A program made the translations under genes and the position numbers. A stretch of DNA of 64,000 bases from Manihot esculenta (taxonomy: Eukaryota > Streptophyta > Magnoliopsida > Malpighiales > Euphorbiaceae). The stretch is from the NCBI RefSeq assembly GCF_001659605.2, contig NC_035175.2:30847705-30911704 (forward strand), given 5' to 3'. Shown one piece after another: positions 34,650 to 46,019 of this stretch; position 1 is the stretch's first letter; the number at the start of each line of letters is the position of its first letter. The notes below the pieces were generated by a model. That model was not told where the DNA came from and did no database searches. It saw nothing but the letters and a program-made list of their open reading frames with translations.

Positions 34650-35274
34650 ATCTGTAACAACCCGGAATCCGAACCGCTACCGGCGCTAGGATCCAGATCG
34701 GCTTAAGGCCGCCGGGACCCGTAGCAAGCCTCCTATACTCTTTGCATACCTGTAAAAATCCCATACATGATCATACATTCTCTATAAAAATTTTGCTTTG
34801 TTCCATGGCTCAACTTGTGCATGCACTAACTCTGAATCCTGTGCACAGACCCTCTGACCAGAGCACTCATCAAAGCTCTAGTTGGGTCCACACAGTATAT
34901 GTTAAGCCTGGTTTCTCATACTCAACCATAAAACATATACATAAACAGACCATGTATACAAAAGGGATTAACATACATCTAGGTCAAGCACAATACTATA
35001 CATCATTCTTACTGTTCTAATACATCTCTTTTACAATATTTACATGTCCACTCTATACTATTACATACTCTTCCTGTACTCTTCTGACTTTCCCTAACTT
35101 TGTACACTGTACCTGCAAGACTGGGGTTAAGGGAGTGGGGTGAGCTACTATAGCCCAGTGAGTAGAACAGATACAAAAACATGTTATAAAACATGCTCAC
35201 ATGAAATGCATCACATCACAGACAATTCACATAAACTCAGGTGAACATGTCACTGCTAGTCCCAGCATACTATA

Positions 35275-35460
35275 CCGTTACCAGGGCGTAGAGGTAGGCT
35301 CCTGGTTTTCCTCATATACCATCACATAACATAACTTACCGTTGTGCCAGGGCGTAGTTAAAGGCTCCTGGACTTTCCATATACCTGCCAGAGCGTAGTC
35401 AAAGGCTCCTGGACTTTCCATATACCTGCTAGGGCGTAGTCAAAGGCTCCTGGACTTCCT
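35275..35460 (-). repeat. Hairpin-type minisatellite in D's LTR
   Basis: Four or more units of about 40 bases with CCAGGGCGTAG ... AGGCTCCTGG. The arms CCAGG and CCTGG can pair. The unit resembles that of G and L but not that of N or S2. Confidence 0.75.
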
Positions 35461-36580
35461 TAGGGACTAATGGATCATTCATCATTCACCCGCACCAACA
35501 ACAATAGAATGCAATGCAACATATTCGTGAACTAGTGCAATCAACCTATTGCATATTCATGATGCATAAAACATGCTAAAAGCATTTAATCTTTCAATTA
35601 AAACGGTTAAGTTTAGTTCCACTCACCTCTGGCTGACTCTGAGCTGACACTGAAGTAGTGGTCACTGCTGATCTCTTTGGTTCCTCTGATCTGTTCCTAC
35701 ACAGATGGACTCAAATGAGGGACCAAACTAGCTCAAGAACATCTCTATAAAACTCCCAAAAACCCCCCTAAGATATCCTAAAACTATCACATAAAACATG
35801 CAAAGGAAGGCTGGACAGGGCACTTTCGGCGGCAGGTTCGGCAGCCGAAAGTCCCCTCCAGAGACGAAAGTCGGGTGTTTTCGGCTGCACCTTCGGCAGC
35901 CGAAAGTCTTGTCCAGAGACGAAACTCAACCTTCGGCGGCACTTTCGGTGGCCGAACCTTCCCTCCAGAGCCGAAAGTCCAAACTTTCGGGGGCAAGGTT
36001 TGGCAGCCGAAACCACCTCCTTAGCACCTTCGGCGGCCGAACCTTCCTTCGGCGGCCGAAGCTGGATTCGCCAATCAGGCAGAATCCTGCTCCTCACATG
36101 CACAACTTCCCCCAAACCAACACAAACATACAACCAACCAAAACACCACTAGCATATACTTGTGTACATGCACAAAGGGGTCCAAAACTAACTTAAAACC
36201 CCAAAGCTACAACACTCACACAACACATAGCATGCTTTTGCACAAAAGTCACATAAAACCTACTAAACCTACACATGCATTTCTACCCATAAAAACTCCA
36301 TCAAACCTTTAGAAAACATGTTAGAAGCCATGGATCTACACTTACCTCTTGAAGAACTAGAGGATATGTGATCCCAACGTGGAGATATGGAGAAACTTGC
36401 TCCCAAGGCTCCAAGCTTCCAAACTTTGCTATTTTTGCTCAAAACCTTCAAAATACCAAGAAATCTTGTCAAACCTTGAAAGATTTGAAGAAAACATGAA
36501 CATCACCCAAGGAAGATCATGGTCTCACCTCTGTGAGTGGGAAGGGAAAGAAAATCTTATCTTTTCCGCCGACCTTTGGC

Positions 36581-36588
36581 CTTTTATA
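36581..36588 (-). promoter_or_regulatory. TATA box of D's 5' LTR
   Basis: TATAAAAG on the minus strand, preceded by TGGCCAGCCACC as in the other family LTRs. Confidence 0.65.
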
Positions 36589-36841
36589 GGTGGCTGGCCA
36601 GACCACCTTCGGCGGCCAAACGTGGTCCCGAAACCATGCAACGTTCGGCGGCCGAACCTGGCAAAACTCCCTTGGTTCCTTTTCTTTCAAAAACTCATTT
36701 TCCTTTATTCATAAAACATTAAAACATACCAAAAACATTTAGAAAATCATAAAACTTACCCTTCTAGAGGGTTCCGATACCCGAGATTCCACCGGACTAC
36801 AGGAATTCCGAATTCGGACTCTAGCCGGGTATTACACTTTT

Positions 36842-39800
36842 AGTGATATTTACTAATTCCGGGCCTACTATGGACCTTTATCCTAATTTTTCCCAACAAA
36901 TAGGTGATTTGCATCCCATACAAAGCCTCATAAGGCGCCTTCCCAATGCTAACATATTTACTGTTATTTTAAGAAAACTCTACTAATGGAAGATGTTGCT
37001 TCCAAGAGTCACCAAAGTCTAGCACATACATCCTCAACATGTCCTCTATGGTTTGGATGATCCTTTCTAACTATCCAATAGTTTGTGGGTGGAAAGCAGT
37101 GTTAAAATCTAACCTTGTACCCATAGCATTCTGCAGACTCTGCCAAAACCTGAAGGTAAACTAGGGTCTATAATTTGACACTATTAAAACCGGAGCCCCA
37201 AGAAACCATATGATCTCCTTCACACAAATTTCTGCCAGCTTGTCCACAAAGTAACCACTTTTGACAGGGATAAAGTGAGCAGATTTAATCAATCTATCCA
37301 CTATTACCAATATAGAGTCGTGTCTTTTGGATGTCACTATTAACCCCATTATGAAATCCATTGCCACATGCTCCCATTTCCATTCTAGAACAGCTGGCTT
37401 CTATGCTCCAACTTCACCCTTTGATACACCTCATAAGTAGACACTAACTGAGCCACTTCTCTCTTCATAAAAGGCCACCAAAACACCTTCTTCAGATCCT
37501 GATACATCTTGGTACCTCCAAGGTGGACACTGCACCTGACATTATGAGCTTCTCTCATAATGTCTCCTTTCAAACCTATGTCATCTAGTACACATAATCT
37601 GTTGCCATAATGGAGGATACTTCTAGTGTCAACCCTGAATTTGCTATTCTTACCTTGCTGAACTGCTCTTACTATTTTTACCAACTGTGGGTCCTTATGC
37701 TATTTCTGTGCTACTTATTCCAAAAACACAGGTGTCACTTCCATTTGTGCCACTAGAATACCTGCACTAGACAACTCTAGCTGTAAGTCTTCATTGACTA
37801 GCCTATAAAATTCTTTCACCACTAGTCTCCTTTTCACTGAAATATGAGATAAACTACCAAGTAATTTTCGCCTAAGAGAATCTACTACTGCATTTTCTTT
37901 ACTCGGATGATACTGAATTTTGCAATCATAAACACTGAGCAGCTCTACCTATCTCCTCTGCCTCAAGCTCAACTCCCTCTGACTCAAGATGTACTGCAAG
38001 CTTTTATGATTTATGAAGATCTCACATTTCACCCCATATAGGTAGTGCCTCCACATCTTAAGTGCAAAGATCATAGCTGCCATCTCTAGACCATGTGTAG
38101 GGTAATTTAACTCATGCTTCTTCAACTGCCTAGAAGCATAAGCTATTACCCTATCATTCTATATTAACAGACAACCTAGTACCACTCGGGATGCATCACA
38201 GACCACTGTGAAATTCTCATTACTTGTAGGCAGAGCCAACACTGGTGTTGATGTTAACCTTCATTTCATCTCCTAGAAACTCTCTTCATACTGATCTGAC
38301 CAAATAAACTTCTGATTCTTCTAAGTCAACATTGTCATAGGAGTAGCTAATTTGGTGAAATCCTGAACGAATCTCCTATAGTAACTGCCAAACCCAAAAA
38401 GTTTTTTTATCTCAGTTACTGTAATGGTTCTAGACTAGTTTGCTACTACTTCTACTTTCTTAGGATCTACCTCAATTCCATTTTCTGACATTACATGCCC
38501 CAAGAAAGAGATACTCCTCAACCGGAACTCACACTTGGAGAACTTGGCATACAACATGTGCTCCCTTAAGGTTTGCGACACTCTTCTTAGATGATGGGCA
38601 TGCTCCTCTATATTCTTGGAATACACTAAAACATTGATAAGAAAGACAATAATAAAATGATCTAGAAATGGTCTGAAAACTCTGTTCATAAGGCCCATGA
38701 ATATTGTCGAGGCATTAGTCAGCCTAAACGACATTATTAGGAACTCATAATACCCATATCTGATCCTGAAAGCTGTCTAGGCACATCTTCTTCTCTGATT
38801 CTCAACTAGTGATACCTGGATCTCAAATCTATCTTGGAGAAACAACCAGCTCCCACTACCTAGTCAAATAGATCATCAATCCTGGGTAAAGGATACTTAT
38901 TCTTTATAGTAACTTTGTTCAACTGTTTGTAATCAATACAAAGTCTCAAGGATTCATCCTTTTTTTCACAAACAATACTGGAGCACCCTAGGGTGAAGTA
39001 CTAGGTCAGATGAAACCCTTATCTACCAACTCCTGCAACTACTTCTTTAGCTCTTTCAACTCGGCAGATGCCATTCTGTAGGGAGGAATAGAGATGGGTC
39101 TGGTACCTGGCAACACTTCAATTTCAAACTCTATTTCCCTATTAGGTGGTAAACCTGGTAGATGCTTTGGGAAAATATCAAGAAACTCTCTAACCACGAG
39201 CACTGAAGTTGGTCGTGATCTGACCATTGAACTCTCTAACATTAGCAAGAAACTCCTAATAACCCCTCCTAAGCAACCTATGAGCCTGTAAGGCAGATAT
39301 TAAACCCCTAGGCATAACTGACTTGTCCCCTCGAAAGACAACCTTTGATCCATCCTATCCTCTTAACCTAACTACCTTGTCTTTATAAACCAAGGTAGCA
39401 CCATGAGTAGAGAGCCAATCCATCCCTAGAATGACGTTAAAATCAGTCAAATCTAAAACCACAAGGTAAGCTGGAAGGCACCTATCCTCAGCTATAAATG
39501 GACTGAACCGAAAGAATGACTATGTCAAAAGACGTATCACATTTGGGTCCACTGAACTAGAGATAACATTCGAGCCTAGAAGCTACCAAACCCAAACTTT
39601 CTATGGCCCTTGGAGAAACAAAAAAATGAGAGGCACCAGGTCCAAAAGAGCATACACATCAGAACACCAAATAGAGAGTTTACTTGACACCACTATGTTT
39701 AATGTGTTGGCCTTCTTTTGCGTCATGGTGAAGATCCGTGCTGGTGCTAAAGGACCTTCTTCTTGGGAACCTGCTGAAGAAGAGGCTGTCTCCATTCCTC

Positions 39801-40010
39801 TACCATGCCCTCTGCCCAGAGATGTGGCTAAAGCTACTAGCTAAGCTACACTACTAGAAGCTGTCCACTGGGATTGTGCCATCCTGACTGTTTCGAGACA
39901 CTCATATGCCATGTGTCCCTCATGTCCACATCTTCAACAAGATGTAGTCCCAAATCGATAAGGCTCTCTGTTCGGCTTTCCACATCTGACACATTTAGAG
40001 CTATCTGAAC
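36842..40010 (-). pseudogene. pol: Decayed pol of old Tekay element E
   Basis: Recognisable blocks, right to left: nucleocapsid end and protease (39601-40010), N-terminal RT (39039-39248, [13 protein letters not shown]), RT palm to connection (38435-38734), RNase H patches (about 37900-38300), integrase zinc domain (37385-37684) and integrase core (37161-37367). Key residues are lost: the RT FIDD box reads FLIN, the integrase SDRGP reads SNYRP, and a zinc-site Cys is Tyr (YEVYQ). It cannot encode active enzymes. Confidence 0.85.
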
Positions 40011-40167
40011 CAGAACTTGAACCATTGCCCTTTCCTAGACCAAACTTCAACCTGTTCCAAAATTTGTTCTTCTTAGTCTTCTTAATAGATTTATTCCACT
40101 TTCTATTTTCTATGGCGGCTACACTCGGAGAAGAGAGGTCGAACTTTTCTATACTCGAGGCCTTGGA

Positions 40168-40341
40168 TGAAACAGCCTGGCCCGAACTGGCCCAAATAAC
40201 TTTTGGACCCACTTTCCACTCGGCCCAAAATGGTTAACCCAAGTTATTCAGTAGTTTCGTGCTAGCTATTATATACAATTCTGATTTTCTATAATATACC
40301 GATGTGGAATGAAAGCTGCAAGCAGGCAGCTGACCGTTACA
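40168..40341 (-). repeat. Left terminal direct repeat of the TRIM (its 3' repeat)
   Basis: 174 bp. It differs from the right copy by scattered substitutions (for example GGCCCGAACTGG against GGCTAGAACTGG, and CCGATGTGG against CCAATGTGG), so the insertion is not brand new. Confidence 0.9.
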
Positions 40342-40520
40342 CTCGGTCTTGCTAAATTTTGCGACGTCCTCGTCACAACTGAATCGAATCCAATTGCTAA
40401 CCAGGACCGGACCCTCGGGTATTGTAGTTTGCTAGTACCTCAGGCGGCTCCACCTCGTGTCATATGGGTAGCCCTTTTCTCGCAGGCCCACTAGCTCTGC
40501 ACAATTTTTCTGACCCAGGG

Positions 40521-40534
40521 TGGCTCTGATACCA
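40521..40534 (-). other. Primer binding site of the TRIM (tRNA-iMet)
   Basis: The minus strand reads TGGTATCAGAGCCA, two bases inside the right repeat. Confidence 0.88.
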
Positions 40535-40536
40535 AT

Positions 40537-40711
40537 TGAAAACAGCCCGGCTAGAACTGGCCCAAATAACTTTTGGACCCACTTTCCACTCAGCCCAAAA
40601 TGGTTAACCCAAGTTATTCAGTAGTTTCTTGCTAGCTATTATATACAATTCTGATTTTCTATAATCTACCAATGTGGGACGGAAGCCGCAAGCAGGCAGC
40701 TGACCGTTACA
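40537..40711 (-). repeat. Right terminal direct repeat of the TRIM (its 5' repeat)
   Basis: 175 bp, ending CTGACCGTTACA on the + strand and followed by the TTGGA duplication. Confidence 0.9.
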
Positions 40712-40716
40712 TTGGA

Positions 40717-41811
40717 ACCTGATGATTGTGCCACTTATAGTTTCACTATCCCCTAAATGATGGTATTAGCCTTCATCTTTCTAGCTGCATCTATAATGGT
40801 GTGGAAACTCTTTCTCTCTGCTGCTAAGATTAGGGAGGAATGCCTAGAGTAGTGTCTCATGGCATACCTCCTAGCTTTCTTCTACTCTGTGTCATACGCC
40901 TGTACTCATCCACACTCATCTCTTCAGTCTATCTTAGCTGCTCAAACCTTATCACCTTTAACTCCTTTAAACTATTTGGAAAAGCCCATTCTACAAAATC
41001 ATTTGCAAATTGTACCCAGGAAAAGCTGTCCAGTTTTGGTTCCATATAGTTCTTGAACCACTCCTCGGCCTTCTTACACTTTAAAGTGATCCTTACCATC
41101 AGAATGGCTCTACTGTCACTAGCTCTTAACTCATCAACTATTATCTTTGCTTCTTTAATATACTCAAATGATTCATCTCCATCCTTATGCTTAGGAGAAT
41201 CCAACTTCAGGTAATCTGTCATCTTTGCCTTGCTTCCTATTAATAGGTTGGGTTTAGGTAGTTGGGTGGTTAGGAATTACTGATTCTTTTGTGGGAGGAG
41301 GTGGTGGTTCTGCACTCCCTGGGTTAGGGTTTACTAGATTTTGGTAATAAGATAGAGGTGAGTACATAGGGTAGGGTGGATAATGTGAGTAATATGGAGG
41401 ATACAACATATATAAGGGGTAAGGGTGATAGCTAGAGTAATCCGATGAACCACCCATCGGATAAGCAGTTCCCCATAGGTGAAACTAGAATTGAGGTGGA
41501 TAAGCTGATCCTCAGGCCTGAGTGCCTCTTATTCCTCCTTTAGACTCTCTCACACCCTCTCTTTCAGAACTTATACCCAAACTTCCATCTCTCCTCTATT
41601 CATCTCCTACTGATTCTCTGTCATCTGATGAAATCCTATTTGAATATGTCCTTCTATTTACATCAAAAGAACTTATAGGGTCTCTTGACACTTCTCCCCT
41701 ATTACTTCTGTTTGCCCGTGCTCTTGAGCGAGCAGTAAGGGAAAGGGCATCTGTATCCTCATTTTCAAGTGGGGCACTAGTTAATCGTATAGATCGATGT
41801 GAGCCACGCAT
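40717..41811 (-). pseudogene. gag: Decayed gag of old Tekay element E
   Basis: The likely original start is 41809-41811 (MRGSHRSIRL). Fragments then read as the Ser/Arg-rich N-terminus (41596-41811), the Pro/Tyr-rich part (41254-41457) and the capsid segment (MTDYLKLDSPKHKDGDESFEYI, 40929-41222), in different frames with stops between. The nucleocapsid continues at 39850-40167 beyond the TRIM, with one zinc-knuckle motif (CVRCGKPNREP). It cannot encode a working Gag. Confidence 0.85.
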
Positions 41812-41945
41812 CTGTCTTCTGAAAAATGGCATTAAACACATAAATATCAGTATCATATGGTTCATGTATCTACACATGAACCCACAACATGCATATCTCA
41901 TCACTAATGTACATGTACATGTTTATGGCATTACACATAAGCATA

Positions 41946-42289
41946 TGATAGGGTGTATATTCTGCATATTTAATGCACATTCTTTCTCGTAAAATTGGAG
42001 TTGATTATGCTAAATTATGGGCATTTCTTTTCTTTTTGCAATATTGACAGATTTTATACTCTTTGGGAAGAAAAGCTCTTAATTGGAAGATTTAGGCAAA
42101 AATCAGAGGTGGAATCGCGGAATAGATTTCAAGCAAAATCGACCTCTTACAAGATAGACCTCTTGCAAAGCAGACCTTGTTAGACCTCTCGCAAAGCAGA
42201 CCTCATTATACTTCTTGCAAAGTAGACCTCTTTAAACCTCGCGCAAAGCCAACCTTGGACAGGGCAGACCTCGTACACAAGACCGCAGG
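41946..42289. other. Unclassified AT-rich segment K, left part
   Basis: Starts TGATAGGGTG where E's homology ends. It has no coding sequence. It contains a short degenerate tandem array (42140-42270). Its last five bases, GCAGG, are the left TSD of F, so the segment continues at 58904. It could be an LTR of another family, but no PBS, polypurine tract or TSD of its own is visible. Confidence 0.45.
42140..42270 (+). repeat. Degenerate short tandem array in K
   Basis: About six imperfect copies of GACCTCTTGCAAAGCA, with unit lengths varying between 16 and 26 bases. Confidence 0.7.
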
Positions 42290-43660
42290 TGACTGTGCGG
42301 TTGTCGAAGCTGGTCAAAAATAACCTTTTTGGTTATCAACAATTTTACAACTGCAGATAGTGGCATCGAATCCATAGGGAATTGATACTTACCTATTTTC
42401 CTTATCAAGACTAAGTAAATAAACTGAAAGTAAAATAAAAGGGGGGGTTTTGAGATTGATGAATTAAACTAATACTGAAAGCAATAAAGTAAAGAAAATA
42501 ATAAAATTAAAGAAGATTCAAATATGAGAAAAGCTCTAGTTGAAGAATTGGATCCACTTCAGTTGTTGGGATTGATCATTGACACTTAGGTTCCTTTATT
42601 TGATTCAATAAATTAGTTATGGAGGTGGAAGACGCTTCTCACCACCATATCCCTCCTTAAGCATAGATTAACTAGGGAACGTTCTCTAATTAATTACTAA
42701 TCAACAAGTTGCCAAGGAACGTCCTTAGGCCTTTGGCATCTAACAACTGTCAATTGCATTAAGAAATAGAGAGACCTAATTCTAGCTACCCAAACGTATG
42801 GTGATATTGCTAGATCATGCAATTTTCTTAGTTTTTACACCAATAGTTACTTGTGTTTGAATAATCCAAGCAATTACGGACTTAAAACTATCCAAACTAA
42901 CAAATTATCACTTTGCAATCAAGAATCAATGGGCCCTATTGATCTCAACAAAGCAACAATAGAATTAAGCATGAAATTGCATAAATATTGATAAACAAAA
43001 GATAAAAATAATATGTTCAGATCTCCCAATCCATAAAACAACTAAAGTTTCACCTAATCTTCAACTAGAAAAAGAGATTTTAGCCACTCATGGCTGAAAC
43101 AAAACAAAAAAATAAAAGAAAGAGAAGAAGAAGAAGGAGTGGCCAACGGCTTGGAGAAGAAGGGCGTCTTGCAATCCGAATGGGAGAGAAGAAGGGAAGA
43201 GTGTGCGGCTTACTTTGTGATCCTTTTATAGGTGAAAGGCGTTGCCCTAGGCTTCCTTGAGAAGGTTTTTGAATTTTGAATTTTGAATGTCCTCTTTTGA
43301 ATTTTGAATTCTTGGGAGGCAAGTGCATTTTCTTGAGATTTGGCTTCTTGAATAGGCTGAATTGAATGCTGAGGTGTCTTCACATTTTTAATAAGGGAAA
43401 GAATTCTTGAAGATTTGAAATTCAAATTATTCTGCTGGCTATACTTTCCTTATTTATCTTCACTTCAACTGCAACTTGGCTTGGGCAAACAATGCTTGTT
43501 CTCCTGTATCCTCTTTTAGGCAGTTTTAAGAGCATTTTCACCAAATTATCTCTTTACACCGTTTTCTGCAAAATAAGATCAAAACCACAGAATTAGGCAG
43601 AAAATGTATAAATTAACATTAATAACAACATGACAAATGGGTCTAAATTTGGTCTGATCA
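42290..43660 (-). repeat. 3' LTR of Athila F
   Basis: 1,371 bp, TGACTGTGCGG to GGTCTGATCA. It is very similar to the F 5' LTR once M is removed (about 1,407 bp); small indels lie in the TTTGAATTTTGAA runs and in the GAAGAAG tract. Confidence 0.9.
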
Positions 43661-43676
43661 AATACCCCCACACCTA
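43661..43676 (-). promoter_or_regulatory. Polypurine tract of Athila F
   Basis: The minus strand reads TAGGTGTGGGGGTATT directly before TGATCAGACC. TTGAGGACAA follows at 43686-43695 (minus strand), as in A. Confidence 0.85.
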
Positions 43677-44945
43677 ACCCTTTGCTTGTCCTCAAGCAAA
43701 TAAACTTAGTCAAACAAGCTCTCTTTGCTACTTGATCCTTTATTTCCACTTAAGCTCTTACTCTAGACCCCTACTTTGAAGCATTGCAGTGAAGAGTGTA
43801 TACACCAAGGTTACTCTCCTTCTTTCCTTGTCTCCCTTTACCTACCATGGTTAGTAATCGTTTTCCTCATGAGAGATATTATACATGCACATATTCTTGT
43901 TCAGTTTAGACTTTTCCTAGCTCTCAGAGTGATTTTCCTTTGATTTAAAGCACTTTATTCTTGCTTGAAAAAGTCACCAACCTTTTGACGTGAGGGTACA
44001 TATTTGTGATACCCACCCCCAGTTACTCAGTTGGTCACCTGTCCAAGTGGCTACTAGCTCTGTTCATAGTCTTTTGACCATTGGAACAGTTTTTATTTGT
44101 GCTTTTGAAGTCTTGCCTTTGCTGAATTTCTTTTTCTCAATGAATTGGGCAAATCAACACCAATTGTCAAAATAAGTCATATTTAGTTTCTCACGCATCT
44201 TTATTATTCTCTCCAATGAGTAATGTCATATATTTTTCACCATAACAAACTCAAAGATTCAATTCAAAAGGAAATTCCCAACAATGAATACAACTCACTG
44301 CAATTGATTCAACTTAGGTTTAAAGAGTCATCACATCAATGGGGTCATGGAAAGAAAGCTCATTCAACATAGCCTATGTGTTTGAGTAAAGCATACCAAA
44401 ACAGAAAAAAAAAACTGTGGCTACATGTGTGTACATTAAAGACAAAAATAACAAAAATGAAAAAAATTCACCTAATGTGTGCAAACTAAAAATTAAAGCT
44501 AAAATGGACTTAAAATAAAAATTCAGAGATATGCACCCCCACACCTAATTCATGCATTATCCTGAATGTATTGGAAATATTAAAGTTCAAAGGAAACTGA
44601 GTACTCCCCTGGTGTGGTTGTTTGGTGCGAAACACTAAGCAAGCTGAGGAGGATGATGCAGTGGAACTCCTTCCACTACTTGCACTGTGAACCCTTCATA
44701 GTATGGTTTCAGGTATGGGTCATCCCAAACATCTTATCTTGCAATCTTCTTTATTTTGTCTTTTGTGTGCTTGGGCATATCAGAGGGTAAGTTACTTTCT
44801 ACACATTCTGGAAGTTGCCGCATGGAGAGCTTCTGTTAGCATAGACAAGTGTCTGTCTGCGTTGGGTTGTAGTCAGTCTGCTGTATGCGGCAGACTGTTA
44901 CTTTCAGCTTTGGCTCCCTTTGGCTTCCTTCATCTTTTTGGCTAA
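43677..44945 (-). other. 3' internal region of Athila F, mostly noncoding
   Basis: Colinear with the 3' region of A (1053-2139). It contains the second, internal polypurine-like module (44534-44548, minus strand TTAGGTGTGGGGGTG). Around 44700-44830 the minus strand encodes a scrap resembling the Athila integrase N-terminal region (LPSDMPKHTKDK ... DVWDDPYL) with stops. No RT or RNase H is present. Confidence 0.6.
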
Positions 44946-45738
44946 CCTCCCTACAAAAGTCATTGTTTAGCATATCATCTTGATTAATATCAAAAACTTC
45001 TTGGCTCAAATAATCAATGATATCTAAACTATAAACATGGGATATTTCATGGCATCATAAACATTAAATTTTATTACTTTCCCTTCAAATTCCATGGTCA
45101 ATATGCCATCATGCACATCTATCTTAGTTCTGGCTGTGCTCAAGAAAGGTCATCCAAGTAGGATGTCTGAAGTAGTGTTGCTACTGTCTTCCTGCATATC
45201 AATCACATAGAAATCTGCTGGAAAGACAAGTTGATCTACTTGCACTAAAACATGTTCTAGAACTCCTTTTGGATATAATACAGATCTGTCAGCCAACTGA
45301 ATGACCACTCTAGTGTCTTTAAGTGCACTTGCATTCAAAGAATTATAAATAGAAAGAGGCATAACATTAATTGATGCACCTAAGTTACACATGGCCTTTT
45401 TGATGCCCACATTGCCAATTTTGCAAGAGACAGCAAACATCCCTCTATCTTTGCACTTGGCTGGGAGTTCTCTTTTTATGACAGCTGTCACAACTTCTCC
45501 CACACTTACCTTTTCTTTCTCAGCAAGCTTTCTTCGGTTAGTGCACAGTTCTTTCAAGAATTTTGCATACCTTGGAATTTGTTTCACAGCGTCAAGCAAT
45601 GGTATGTTGATCTCCACTTTCCTAAAGGTTTCAAGGATCTCTCTTTCTTCTTTTTCTTTTTGTGATTTTTCAAACCTTTTTGGGAAGGGAGGTGAAATCT
45701 TGAATGTTGCTTGCTGGTCTGCCTTTTGCTGGTGTACT
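44946..45738 (-). pseudogene. Athila protease region of F, active-site Asp replaced
   Basis: Continues gag's frame from the other side of G. It starts with a Lys/Glu-rich linker (KRFEKSQKEKEE), then IPLLDAVKQIPRYAKFLKEL, a family hallmark, then the retropepsin-like domain. The active site expected as DLGAS reads NLGAS (codon AAC at 45384-45386), a G-to-A change that should kill the protease. A TGA at 45150-45152 replaces an expected Arg (CGA) in LLGRPF. The domain is otherwise intact to the TGA and traceable to about 44960. It would have cut the Gag-Pol precursor. Confidence 0.85.
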
Positions 45739-46011
45739 GGTTCTGTAATACCCGACTAGAGTCCGGCATCGGAATTCCTGTAGTCCGAAGGAATCTCGGG
45801 TGTCAGGACCCTCTAGAAGGGTAAGTTTTATGATTTTCTAAATGTTTTTGGTATGTTTTAATGTTTTATGAATAAAGGGAAATGAGTTTTTGAAAGAAAA
45901 GGAACCAAGGGAATTTTGCCAGGTTCGGCCGCCGAAGGTGATTTTCGGCCGCCGAACATTGCATGGTTTCGGGACCACGTTTGGCCGCCGAAGGTGGTCT
46001 GACCAGCCACC

Positions 46012-46019
46012 TATAAAAG
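46012..46019 (+). promoter_or_regulatory. TATA box of solo LTR G
   Basis: TATAAAAG after GACCAGCCACC, with the usual upstream near-palindrome cluster. Confidence 0.65.

Larger units (their letters stand above)
12355..36836 (-). mobile_element. Tekay-type chromovirus D, nested host of N and O
   Basis: Minus-strand element whose parts in sense order are: 5' LTR (36836-34653), PBS, gag (34390), NC-protease-RT, solo LTR O, rest of RT-RNase H-integrase, compound N, and the integrase end with chromodomain (12803-12355). The 3' LTR and polypurine tract were lost in a deletion that also removed part of the host element C/E. The 5' LTR's outer edge (36836) is intact and abuts E's integrase, giving CTTTT as the expected TSD. 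Confidence 0.85.
34653..36836 (-). repeat. 5' LTR of Tekay element D
   Basis: 2,184 bp, TGTAACAACCCGG to GCCGGGTATTACA on the + strand. It contains the minisatellite (35275-35460), a large near-palindrome cluster (35825-36065) and a small cluster (36608-36660) next to the TATA box. Confidence 0.93.
40168..40711 (-). mobile_element. TRIM element (terminal-repeat retrotransposon in miniature)
   Basis: Complete 544-bp element: two direct repeats of 174-175 bp (40168-40341 and 40537-40711) enclose 195 bp. An initiator-Met PBS on the minus strand (40521-40534) adjoins the right repeat, so the sense strand is minus. The ends are TGAAA...GTTACA on the + strand. The TSD TTGGA (40163-40167 and 40712-40716) is perfect. 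It encodes nothing and would need enzymes from another element. It interrupts E's gag just before the nucleocapsid. Confidence 0.93.
36837..41945 (-). mobile_element. Old Tekay element E (decayed internal region)
   Basis: Minus-strand gag-pol order is preserved (gag near 41811, integrase near 36850) but riddled with stops and frameshifts, far more than D, H or L. Its integrase stops at the residue position where D is inserted. C (left of D) carries the later part of an equally old integrase and an LTR, so C and E are probably one element split by D, with about 70 codons lost. The right end lacks PBS and LTR; resemblance to D's leader fades at about 41945. Confidence 0.75.

Noticed and set aside
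35275..35460. CRISPR-like array of short repeats and spacers.
   Set aside because: Only a few degenerate direct units without unique spacers, no associated genes, and plant nuclear context; it is an LTR minisatellite.
36837..36841. CTTTT as a confirmed TSD of element D.
   Set aside because: The partner would be next to D's missing 3' LTR; it cannot be verified in this window.
41943..41947. A TSD for segment K.
   Set aside because: Candidate flanks at the left (GCATA) and right (AGAGC or AAAAA) ends do not match.
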